Assembly: GCF_000961885.1 (NCBI RefSeq)
Contig: NZ_JZKH01000064.1
Location: 1-47,268, forward strand
Reading direction: 5' to 3'
DNA: 47,268 nucleotides
Origin: Streptomyces rubellomurinus
Lineage (GTDB): Bacteria > Actinomycetota > Actinomycetes > Streptomycetales > Streptomycetaceae
The notes beneath the pieces were generated by a model, which saw nothing but the letters and a program-made list of their open reading frames with translations, did no database searches and was not told the origin of the DNA. Of this stretch, positions 16,767-24,054 are shown piece by piece; the first letter of the stretch is position 1; each line of letters opens with the position of its first letter. The position numbers and the translations under genes are program-made.

Positions 16767-17488
16767 CCGCGCACCGCCTGCCGGGTCAGGTCGTCGTCCG
16801 GGAGGGCCCGGAGCAGGGTGTCGGGCGCCATGAACGCGTGGTGGTCCGCGTCGATCACGTGGTGTCCTCGGTAGTCGGCGGCCCGCTCGCGCCACCGGGC
16901 CATCTGCTCGGCGGTGACGACCGTGTCGCGCAGTCCGGAGACGGAGCGCAGCGGGGTGCCGGTCAGCGGTTCGGCCGGGTCCCGGTAGCCGGCCATCAGC
17001 CGCAGGTCAGCGCGCAGCGCGTCGACGGCGTACCGGGCGAGTTCGGTGTCGCGGACGGCCGGGTGGAGCAGGGCGGCCAGTTCGTCCTCGGGCGGGTTCG
17101 CGGCGGGGAAGGTGCGCCAGTGCTCGGGCGAGCGGGCCGCGACGACGACCAGGGCTCGGGCCGCGGTGCCGACGGCTTCGAGCCGGCGCGCCACCTCGTA
17201 GGCGATGAGCGCGCCGAGGCTGACGCCGAGCAGGACCAGCGGGCCGCGCCGCGCGCCGTCGCGCAGTTCGGCGGCGACGCGGTCGACCACCTCGGCCAGG
17301 CCGGCGGCCGGCCGGTCCTCCAACCGGTCCTCACGGCCGGGGAGTTGGACGCCGATCAGGTGGGTGCCGGGGGGCATCTCCCGGGCGGTCGCGCGCAGCC
17401 GCAGGCAGCCGGCGCCTGCCTGCGGGAAGACCGCGACGGTCGTGGCGGCGGCCTCGCCCGCGGGGGCGAAGGAGCGCAGGTAGCTCAC
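16763..17488 (-). CDS. Type II thioesterase
   Basis: 241 residues from the GTG at 17488, overlapping the A-PCP stop (GTGA). Alpha/beta hydrolase of the GrsT/RifR type: FPQAGAG oxyanion region near residue 20, QLPGREDR, nucleophile Ser in GVSLGALIAYE (Val replaces the usual His before Ser), Asp in the middle, and His in DADHHAFM. Such enzymes unload carrier proteins, either editing mis-charged ones or, in NikP2/Bhp-like systems, releasing a modified amino acid. The position directly after the A-PCP gene favours release of the PCP-bound product. Confidence 0.92.
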   Translation of the reverse strand: MSYLRSFAPAGEAAATTVAVFPQAGAGCLRLRATAREMPPGTHLIGVQLPGREDRLEDRPAAGLAEVVDRVAAELRDGARRGPLVLLGVSLGALIAYEVARRLEAVGTAARALVVVAARSPEHWRTFPAANPPEDELAALLHPAVRDTELARYAVDALRADLRLMAGYRDPAEPLTGTPLRSVSGLRDTVVTAEQMARWRERAADYRGHHVIDADHHAFMAPDTLLRALPDDDLTRQAVRG

Positions 17489-19272
17489 GCCGCCCTCGTT
17501 TCGTCGATCCGCCGGGCGAGTGCGCCGGGGGTCCGGGTGGTGAGGACGTCGTTGATGGTGACGGTCACCCCGAGGTCGGTCTCGATGCGGGAGGCCAGTT
17601 GGGCGGCGAGCAGGGAGTGCCCGCCGATGTCGAAGAAGTCGGCGTCCTGGTCGACGGTGTGCCCGAAGGCGCCGCCCCAGGCCGCGAGGACGCTGCCGAG
17701 GACGTGGTCGTCCCGGCCGGGACCGTCCGACCCGCCCGCGGCGGCCCGCACCGCCCGCTCGTCCTGTTCGGCCTGCGCGGCCTCGCCGAGCGCGGCCACC
17801 GCGTGCCGGGCGACCTTGCCGGTCGGCTCCAGCGGGATGTCGGCGATCCGGTGCAGCAGAGCGGGGCAGAGCTGGCGCGGCAGCCGGGCGGCGAACCGGG
17901 CGGCGAGCCGGGCGCGCAGTTCCTCGTCGAGCGGCCGGCCGGCGGCGGTCTGCAGGCCGATGGCCAGGGTGGCCGGCTCGCCGCGGGTGTAGGCGACCGC
18001 GCCCTCGATGCCGGGCTCCTCGCCGGCGATGTTCTCCAGTTCCTCGAGCTCGATCCGGAAGCCGCCGATCTTGACCTGGTTGTCGGCCCGGCCGAGGATG
18101 CTCAGCTGTCCGTCCGGGCGCAGCGTCCCGTGGTCGCCGGTGCGGAAGTACCGGGCGCCGCCGCGCTCGACGAAGCGCTCGGCGCCGGGCGCGCGCGGGT
18201 CGACGTACCCGAGGGCGACGCCGGCGCCGCCGATCAGCAGCTCGCCGGCCTCGCCGGCCGGGAGCTCGTTCAGGTCGGCGTCGACGACGGTGACGGTGTA
18301 GCCGGCGAGCGGGCGGCCGATGGTGCGGGGGTCGTCCCCGCGGGCGGTGTCGGCCACGGTGGCGGCGATGGTGCCCTCGGTCGGGCCGTACACGTTGAGC
18401 ACCCGGTCGGCCGCCCCCCGCAGGCGGTCGACCAGGGCGTCCGGGCAGCGCTCGCCGGCGACCACGGCGACCTCGGCCCTGGGCAGTTCGGTGAGCGCGG
18501 CGTACAGCGAGGGGGTCAGGCAGAGGTTGTCGATCTCCCGTGCGGCCAGGGCCTGTTCGAGGTTGCCGAGCGCGGGGTCGACGGCGACGCAGGTGACGCC
18601 GTTGACGAAGGGGGTGAGCACCGACCACAGCCAGCCGTCGAAGCCCGGGGAGACGGCCACGACGGCGCGGCTGCCGGGCCGGAAGCCGAGCGTCGCGGCC
18701 TCGGCGAGGAGGTTGCCCAGGGCGGCGGAGCCGACCCGGACGCCCTTGGGGCGGCCGGTGGTGCCCGAGGTGTAGACGACGTACGCCTCGGCCTGGCGCT
18801 CGGTGTCCGCCCAGTCGTCCCACCCGAGGCCGGTGGCCGGCGCGGCGCCGGCGGCCTCCGTGCCGTCCGTCCCGATCAGCGCGAGGCCGAGGTCGGCGTC
18901 GTCGGGCTCGGAGGTCACGAGCACCTTGCACCCGGCGTCCGCGACGATCCAGCGCAGCCGCTCGGCGGGGTGCCGTTCGTCGAGCAGCACCGCCGAGGAG
19001 CCGTTGGCCCAGATCGCCAGCAGGCTGCTGAGCCCGTAGCGCGAGCGGCCCGCCATGACGGCGACCCGGTCGCCCGCGCCGACCCCGGCCCGCTCCAGGC
19101 GGTCGGCCAGGGTCCGCGTGGAGGCGGCGATCTGCGCCCAGGTCAGCCCCGTGCCGTCGGTCCCGACGAAGCCGGGGCGGTCGGGGTGCTCGGACGCCCA
19201 GGACTCCAGTGCCCTCCTGGCGTGCGCTATGTGCGGCACGCTCGCGTGGCTGTCCGTCACGGGCCTACTCAC
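17485..19272 (-). CDS. Free-standing NRPS adenylation-PCP didomain protein
   Basis: 595 residues from the GTG at 19272, picked because a GGGGGAGA ribosome site lies 5 bases upstream. A domain cores: YTSGTTGRPKG (A3), GFDGWLWS (A4), NVYGPTEGT (A5), YFRTGDHG (A7), GRADNQVKIGGFRIE (A8), EPTGKVAR with the A10 Lys. The PCP carries DIGGHSLLAAQL near the C terminus; there is no C, TE or MT domain. Hand alignment to GrsA gives specificity residues D-G-W-C-V-A-V-I-A-K. Asp235 indicates an alpha-amino acid; I will not name one. It loads an amino acid onto its own PCP for the neighbouring P450 to oxidise. Confidence 0.95.
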   Translation of the reverse strand: MSRPVTDSHASVPHIAHARRALESWASEHPDRPGFVGTDGTGLTWAQIAASTRTLADRLERAGVGAGDRVAVMAGRSRYGLSSLLAIWANGSSAVLLDERHPAERLRWIVADAGCKVLVTSEPDDADLGLALIGTDGTEAAGAAPATGLGWDDWADTERQAEAYVVYTSGTTGRPKGVRVGSAALGNLLAEAATLGFRPGSRAVVAVSPGFDGWLWSVLTPFVNGVTCVAVDPALGNLEQALAAREIDNLCLTPSLYAALTELPRAEVAVVAGERCPDALVDRLRGAADRVLNVYGPTEGTIAATVADTARGDDPRTIGRPLAGYTVTVVDADLNELPAGEAGELLIGGAGVALGYVDPRAPGAERFVERGGARYFRTGDHGTLRPDGQLSILGRADNQVKIGGFRIELEELENIAGEEPGIEGAVAYTRGEPATLAIGLQTAAGRPLDEELRARLAARFAARLPRQLCPALLHRIADIPLEPTGKVARHAVAALGEAAQAEQDERAVRAAAGGSDGPGRDDHVLGSVLAAWGGAFGHTVDQDADFFDIGGHSLLAAQLASRIETDLGVTVTINDVLTTRTPGALARRIDETRAA

Positions 19273-19319
19273 CAGTTCTCCCCCTAAGTTCACCACGACA
19301 CCCAGCCGCCCCTTCGCCG

Positions 19320-20027
19320 TCAATTCGCCTTGGTGGCCCACAGGATGACGTTCGTTCCGAAGAACTTCTTGCGCCATCCGATGTCCCGGAACCCGAGCCC
19401 GCGCAGCACGACGGCGATGCTCTGCGGCGTCTCGAAGGCGCGGGTGCTGGACTCCAGGTAGGTGTACGACTTCCGGTCGCGCGCCACGACCTGCCCGAGC
19501 AGCGGGACGATGACGCGCATGCCCCACTTCACGACGGGCTCCACCAGGCCGCTCGGCGGGCAGGTTTCGAGGATCACGACGCGGCCGCCGGGCTTGAGGA
19601 CGCGGTGCTGCTCGCGGAGCACGGCGGGCAGGTCGGCGACGTTGCGCAGCAGGTAGCCCTCGGTGATGCCGTCGAAGGACTCGTCCTCGAACGGCAGGTC
19701 GGTGGCGTCCGCGTGCTGCCAACGCACCGCGTCGGCACCGGGTTTGGCCTTCGCGCGGCGCAGCATCTCCGCGGAGAAGTCGGCGCCGGTCACCGTGACG
19801 GTGGGGTACCGGCGGGCGGCCTCCAGGGCGATCACGCCGGTGCCGGTGGCCAGGTCCAGCAGCTGTCCGCCGCGGGCGGGCGCGACGCGCGCGGCCACCT
19901 CCCGGCACCACTTCTCATGACGGCCGAGCGTCATGACGAAATTCATCCGGTCGTAGTAGCCGGCGATCTTCTGGAAGATCCCGTGCACGTCGGAACCCTT
20001 GCCGTCCTGCGTGCGGTCAGTCGTCAC
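19320..20027 (-). CDS. UbiE/MenG-like SAM-dependent methyltransferase
   Basis: 235 residues from the GTG at 20027, overlapping the UbiA stop (GTGA). The SAM site LDLATGTGVI is at about residue 57, with GADFSAEML and a LPFEDESFDGITEGYLLRNV segment that matches the UbiE DxVxxxxGLRN pattern. RAFETPQ stands near the C terminus. UbiE enzymes C-methylate prenylated quinol rings. Being coupled to a prenyltransferase instead of sitting with men genes suggests a dedicated C-methylation of a prenylated aromatic in this pathway. It could be a second demethylmenaquinone methyltransferase, but the operon argues against that. Confidence 0.9.
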   Translation of the reverse strand: MTTDRTQDGKGSDVHGIFQKIAGYYDRMNFVMTLGRHEKWCREVAARVAPARGGQLLDLATGTGVIALEAARRYPTVTVTGADFSAEMLRRAKAKPGADAVRWQHADATDLPFEDESFDGITEGYLLRNVADLPAVLREQHRVLKPGGRVVILETCPPSGLVEPVVKWGMRVIVPLLGQVVARDRKSYTYLESSTRAFETPQSIAVVLRGLGFRDIGWRKKFFGTNVILWATKAN

Positions 20028-21046
20028 CTGTTACGCCCTCCTCCACTGGGAACACCCGCCTCCGGCTCGGCCCGGGTGATGTGGTGGCTCACCCGGGAGT
20101 CCGAACCGGACAGGTCCGCCCAGGCCATGACCGCGACGGCGAACGCTCCGATGAGCGCCGTCCCGACCGATGGCCGCACGCCGAAGAGCAGCAGGCCGAG
20201 AAAGACCACGGACACGTACATGTCCCGCTGGCCGACCAGGTTGTACTCGATCGGTGTCCGGGCGCGGACCATGGAGACCATGTTAGCCACGGCCGGAACG
20301 ACCATGACGCCGACGTAGGCGAGCCGGTTCGGCAGGTCGCTGACCAGCACGAGCAGCGGGAACGCGGCGTACACCAGCGTGGTGGCGACGGCCGCGACCC
20401 AGGCGCCGGCCTGCTGCGAGGGCAGCAGCGCGGGGATGGTGCGCAGCCCGGCGGCCTTGTCCCCGGCGTAGTCGGGGACGTTCTTCATGATGCCCTTGGC
20501 GAAGTACCAGCAGAACAGGAACGCGGCCAGCAGGACGGGCTGTTGGAGGGAGTCGTAGTGCGGGAGCTCCCACCAGGAGTCGCCGAGCAGCGCGCCGGCG
20601 ATGAACGGCTCGGTGACGGCCATCGAGAAGACCGCCATGCCGACGACCGGACGGCCCTTCAGGCGGAACCGCTTGGAGGAGTAGCCGAGCACCAGGAAGA
20701 CGGCGTACACCCAGAGCAGGGACTGGGCGAAGGAGATCAGCAGCGCGAGCAGCAGCATGACGGCGAGGCCGCCGTACAGGACCCGCTGGAGCAGCCCGAC
20801 GCCGGCCGCCTCGACCAGCTTGAGCCGGCCGGGGACGTTCTCGCCGTCCTCCACCAGGTCGGTCACGGCGTTGTGGGCGTTGGCGGCGAGCGGGGCGAGC
20901 ACGTGGAAGAGGACGCCGAGCAGCACCGTGAGGTCGAGGCTGTGGCCGGCGACCGCCGCGCCCACGCAGTAGGAGAGCGGGCTGACCAGGAGTGTGCGGG
21001 GGCGGACGTTCTTGACCACCGCGTGGAAACGCGTCGTGCCGCGCAT
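20024..21046 (-). CDS. UbiA-family membrane prenyltransferase (or UbiA-type terpene cyclase)
   Basis: 340 residues from the ATG at 21046 with AGAGAGG upstream. A polytopic membrane protein with about eight hydrophobic segments. Both Asp-rich motifs are present: NAVTDLVED (about residues 58-66) and DYAGDKAAG (about 192-200); they bind the Mg-diphosphate. Known relatives prenylate aromatic acids, quinones or haem; a minority are membrane-bound terpene cyclases. Coupling to a UbiE-like methyltransferase favours prenylation of an aromatic ring. No prenyl diphosphate synthase is present in the window, so substrate would come from primary metabolism. Confidence 0.92.
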   Translation of the reverse strand: MRGTTRFHAVVKNVRPRTLLVSPLSYCVGAAVAGHSLDLTVLLGVLFHVLAPLAANAHNAVTDLVEDGENVPGRLKLVEAAGVGLLQRVLYGGLAVMLLLALLISFAQSLLWVYAVFLVLGYSSKRFRLKGRPVVGMAVFSMAVTEPFIAGALLGDSWWELPHYDSLQQPVLLAAFLFCWYFAKGIMKNVPDYAGDKAAGLRTIPALLPSQQAGAWVAAVATTLVYAAFPLLVLVSDLPNRLAYVGVMVVPAVANMVSMVRARTPIEYNLVGQRDMYVSVVFLGLLLFGVRPSVGTALIGAFAVAVMAWADLSGSDSRVSHHITRAEPEAGVPSGGGRNR

Positions 21047-21100
21047 GGGGACGAACCTCTCTGACGGGAATCGTGCCGACTCCGGCGGGCGTGCGGGGGC

Positions 21101-21156
21101 GGCGTGCACGGGACGGCGTGCACGGGGCGGCGTGCACGGGACGGCGTGCACGGGAC
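21101..21156. repeat. Four tandem copies of a 14-base unit upstream of UbiA
   Basis: The unit ggcgtgcacgggac is repeated at 21101-21114, 21115-21128 (one change), 21129-21142 and 21143-21156. It sits in the 145-base gap between the two operon genes and is followed by a GC-rich imperfect hairpin (about 21157-21182). Each unit contains the near-palindrome gtgcac. It may be a slippage-prone spacer, an internal regulatory site or part of an attenuator. Confidence 0.85.
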
Positions 21157-21191
21157 GGCCGCCGCCCCGGCGGCGGGCGGCCGGGGTGCCG

Positions 21192-22574
21192 TCACATCCG
21201 GGTGAGAGTCAGCCCGAAGCCTTCGCGGGGGCGCAGGGTGAGCATGGCCTTGGGGGCGGGGCCGGTGGCGTCCCGCTGGGAGATCTCGAAGGTGTCGAGG
21301 ATGCTCGCGAGCAGCATGCTCATCTCCATCATGGCGAAGCCCTTGCCGATGCACATGTGGGCGCCGGCCCCGAAGGGCAGGAAGGTCCCCTTGCCGGGGG
21401 TGCCGCCCCGGAAGCGCTCCGGCAGGAACTCGTCGGGGCGCTCCCACACGTCCGGATCCCGGTGGATGGCGGCCACGTTGAGCATCACCATCGATCCCGC
21501 GGGGACCGTGGACGAGCCGATCCGCACGTCCTTCTGGACCTGGCGGGGGATGGTGGGGGACGGCGGGAAGAGCCGCATCCCCTCGTTGATGACGCCCTCC
21601 ATCAGCGTGCTCCCCGGCCGTTCCCGGGAGTCGGCCGGGGTGCCCGCGCGGACCTCCTCGCGCAGGCTCTGCTGGACGTCCGGGTAGCAGGCGAGCAGGT
21701 AGAGGATCCAGGTGAGCGCGCTGGCCGTGGTCTCGTACGCGGCGACGAAGGTGGTGAGCACCTCGTCCCTGACCTCGACGTCGGTCAGCGGCTCGGCGGC
21801 GTCGCCGACCCTGGCCTCCAGCAGCATGTCCAGCAGGTCGCCCTGCCGCTCGCCGGTGCGGCGGCGCTCCCGGATGATCCGGTGGACGAGGTCGTCCAGG
21901 CCCTGCATGGTGGCGGTGAAGGTCCGGTTGCGGCGGGTCGGCACGCCGACCGGCAGGGAGAGCGGCATCTGCAGGCGGCGCTCGACGAAGCCGAGCAGGA
22001 ACGAGATCGTGCCCGGGGTCAGGACGGCGGCCACCGAGTCGCCGGAGCGGCTGAACATGCACCGGGACACGATGTCGAGGGCGAAGGACAGCATGTCCTC
22101 GTGGACGCGCAGCTCCGTGCGCTCGCGGCCCTGCCAGCGCCCGGTGTGCTCGGCGATCACGTCGGCCATCGTCTGCCGCATGCCGGCCAGGCTGGGGCGG
22201 CCGTACATGGGGTGCAGGGCGCGCCTACGCTGCAGCCACTGGTCGTGGTACGGGTTGCTGATCAGCCCGTCCCCGAGCACCAGCCGCAGCGGGTTCTCGC
22301 CGTCCGGCTTGCCGAAGGTGTGGATGTCGGACAGGACGGTGTCGGCCGCGGCGCTGCGGTTGACGAAGACCATGCGCTTGGGGCCGACCGAGAAGTACGA
22401 GAGCTCGCTGCCGTCCCGGGCGGCGTACTGGATGGCGTTCAGCAGGTTCGAGCGCAGCCGCGGCAGGTCGCCGAGCACGGGCAGGCGCCTCGGCGGCACG
22501 GTGGGCGCGGCGAGCACGCCGCTGTCGTGCCGCACCTGCCTCACGGGTAGCGCGCTCGCGACCGTCCCTGCCAT
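21192..22574 (-). CDS. Cytochrome P450 (terpenoid-type)
   Basis: 460 residues from the ATG at 22574 with a GGGGGG ribosome site. Longer than the P450 at 15.6 kb and of the class with a proline-rich N terminus and no membrane anchor. I-helix AAYETTASALTW, ExxR in NEGMRLFPPSP, PERF segment, and heme motif FGAGAHMCIG with Cys at about residue 408. The ET-T I-helix and FLPERF resemble bacterial CYP102/CYP183-like enzymes, several of which oxidise terpenes or fatty chains. As first gene of the UbiA operon it probably oxidises the prenyl group or prenylated product. Confidence 0.92.
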   Translation of the reverse strand: MAGTVASALPVRQVRHDSGVLAAPTVPPRRLPVLGDLPRLRSNLLNAIQYAARDGSELSYFSVGPKRMVFVNRSAAADTVLSDIHTFGKPDGENPLRLVLGDGLISNPYHDQWLQRRRALHPMYGRPSLAGMRQTMADVIAEHTGRWQGRERTELRVHEDMLSFALDIVSRCMFSRSGDSVAAVLTPGTISFLLGFVERRLQMPLSLPVGVPTRRNRTFTATMQGLDDLVHRIIRERRRTGERQGDLLDMLLEARVGDAAEPLTDVEVRDEVLTTFVAAYETTASALTWILYLLACYPDVQQSLREEVRAGTPADSRERPGSTLMEGVINEGMRLFPPSPTIPRQVQKDVRIGSSTVPAGSMVMLNVAAIHRDPDVWERPDEFLPERFRGGTPGKGTFLPFGAGAHMCIGKGFAMMEMSMLLASILDTFEISQRDATGPAPKAMLTLRPREGFGLTLTRM

Positions 22575-22920
22575 CTCGGGCCCCCCTGGTGAATCGATGC
22601 GTCAATGCCGGTGGCCGGGGGGCGCGTGCGGTCGGCGTGGGTGACGGCGACCGGGCACCTCCCGGCGGAGCGCCGGACACGGAGTCCGTACGGAGTTCGC
22701 CGGTCGGCCGGGACGCCGCCCGCGGGAGCGGCCGCACCTTGATCCAGTCGGCGTGTACAAGTCGTACTCTCGCGCGGCCCGGCGGAGCAAGCGGATGGCA
22801 GGAAGGTGACGGGCGGGGCGGGCGTTTCCGTCCACCTCATGCCTGAGATTTCCTCACCGCGCGCTTGACCAGGCCGACTTGGGGCGCGAGGGGCGGTGCG
22901 TCCTCGGCGCCCGGGCGGAT
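22575..22920. other. Gene-free region upstream of the P450 operon
   Basis: About 350 bases. It must hold the promoter of the 22574-14398 operon, but no clear promoter boxes can be picked. Reading frames within it have no recognisable product. Confidence 0.4.
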
Positions 22921-22935
22921 CCGGCCGCGGGCCGG
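22921..22935 (-). terminator. Small GC hairpin after the lipoprotein gene
   Basis: Arms ccggcc and ggccgg around gcg, 8 bases beyond the lipoprotein stop codon on the minus strand. Short, so only a weak terminator candidate. Confidence 0.35.
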
Positions 22936-22942
22936 GGCCGGG

Positions 22943-24028
22943 TCAGCCGGTGTGCGCCCACCACCTGCGCAGGACCTCCTCGGCGGGCTTGCCGTGCGGG
23001 GTGTAGGCGAGGTGCTTCGCCGTCTCGCCGCTGTCGGGCCAGTCGTCCCACATCCACCAGCAGACGCCGGCCCACCACGCCTTGCCGTCGAAGGAGGCGA
23101 GCAAGGCCTCGTAGGCGGCGGCCTGTTCGGCGCTGCCGTCGCTCTTGGAGACGGTCCAGGAGTACGGCGCGGTGGTGGTGCCGCGCTGGCTGACGTAGCC
23201 GGCCTCGGTGAACAGGACCTTCCGCTGCTGGCGTTCGGAGAAGGCGGCGAGCTCGTCGGCGATGGGCTTCCAGGCCTCGCGCAGCTGCGCGCCGTCGGTG
23301 GTGGCCCGGTCGGCGAGCGGCCAGTAGGCGTCGATGCCGATGACGTCGAGGTCCTTCCAGAACGGGACGTTCCGGTACTCGTCGTAGTTGGCGGCGTACG
23401 TCAGCCGGCCCCGGTAGCGGCCCCGGACGGCGGCGATGACGCCGCTCCAGCGCGCGCCGTCCTGGGAGGTGCCGGCGAGTTCGGTGCCGACCGAGAGCTG
23501 CTCGACGCCGGTGTCGGCGGCGAGGTCGGCGTAGTGGGTGATGAAGCGCCGGTAGGCCGCGAACCAGGCGTCCGGGTCCGCCGGCCTGATCCCGGCCCGG
23601 TCGCCGCCCTTCACCAGGTCCACGTGCGGCTTCACCATGATCGCGAGGCCTGCGTCGTGGGCGCGCCGGATGATGCTGCGCAGGCTCTCGTCGGAGGCGG
23701 TCTCCTCGGTGGTGCGCAGCTCGGAGTCGGTGACCCGGTCCTGGTACCAGGTCGGGGTGAGGGTCACCCACCGGGCGCCGGTGGCGGCGATCTGCTGCAG
23801 GTAGGTCGCGGCCTGCGGGCTGTCGTAGTCGTGGGTGTTCCAGGAGGGGAGCGTCATGCCCCGGAACGCGCCGGTGTCCCCGTCCGCGGGCCGGGTGCTG
23901 GGGCCGCTGGCCGAGGGGGCGGGCTGCGGGGTGTCCTCTTCGTCGCCGCCGGACGAGGAGCATCCGGCGCCGACGAAGAGGACGACCAGCGCCGACCAGG
24001 CGGCGGCCATCCTCTTCATCGGGTTCAC
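22943..24028 (-). CDS. Lipoprotein with a GH113-like TIM-barrel glycoside hydrolase domain
   Basis: 361 residues from the GTG at 24028 (GAGGAG 10 bases upstream; an in-frame ATG at 24019 is the alternative). Signal sequence with lipobox VGAGC, then a Ser/Pro/Thr-rich tether of about 30 residues, then the barrel. Candidate catalytic Glu residues lie in SVGTELAG (about residue 183) and FTEAGYVS (about 274), and the end carries WWMWDDWPDSG. These motifs resemble GH113 mannanases and related barrels. It is 26 bases downstream of the DUF2334 gene and probably acts at the cell surface on the polysaccharide made by the divergent genes. Substrate is not known. Confidence 0.75.
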   Translation of the reverse strand: MNPMKRMAAAWSALVVLFVGAGCSSSGGDEEDTPQPAPSASGPSTRPADGDTGAFRGMTLPSWNTHDYDSPQAATYLQQIAATGARWVTLTPTWYQDRVTDSELRTTEETASDESLRSIIRRAHDAGLAIMVKPHVDLVKGGDRAGIRPADPDAWFAAYRRFITHYADLAADTGVEQLSVGTELAGTSQDGARWSGVIAAVRGRYRGRLTYAANYDEYRNVPFWKDLDVIGIDAYWPLADRATTDGAQLREAWKPIADELAAFSERQQRKVLFTEAGYVSQRGTTTAPYSWTVSKSDGSAEQAAAYEALLASFDGKAWWAGVCWWMWDDWPDSGETAKHLAYTPHGKPAEEVLRRWWAHTG

Positions 24029-24054
24029 GTGTGACGACTCCTCATCCGGGGAGT

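Noticed and set aside
15564..16895. Longer P450 start at 16895
   Set aside because: The extra N-terminal residues are Arg/Pro-rich shadow of the overlapping thioesterase; the ATG at 16766 gives normal length and the ATGA overlap.
21073..21180. Coding over the 14-base repeats
   Set aside because: 14 is not a multiple of three, the frame shifts each unit, and products are low-complexity.
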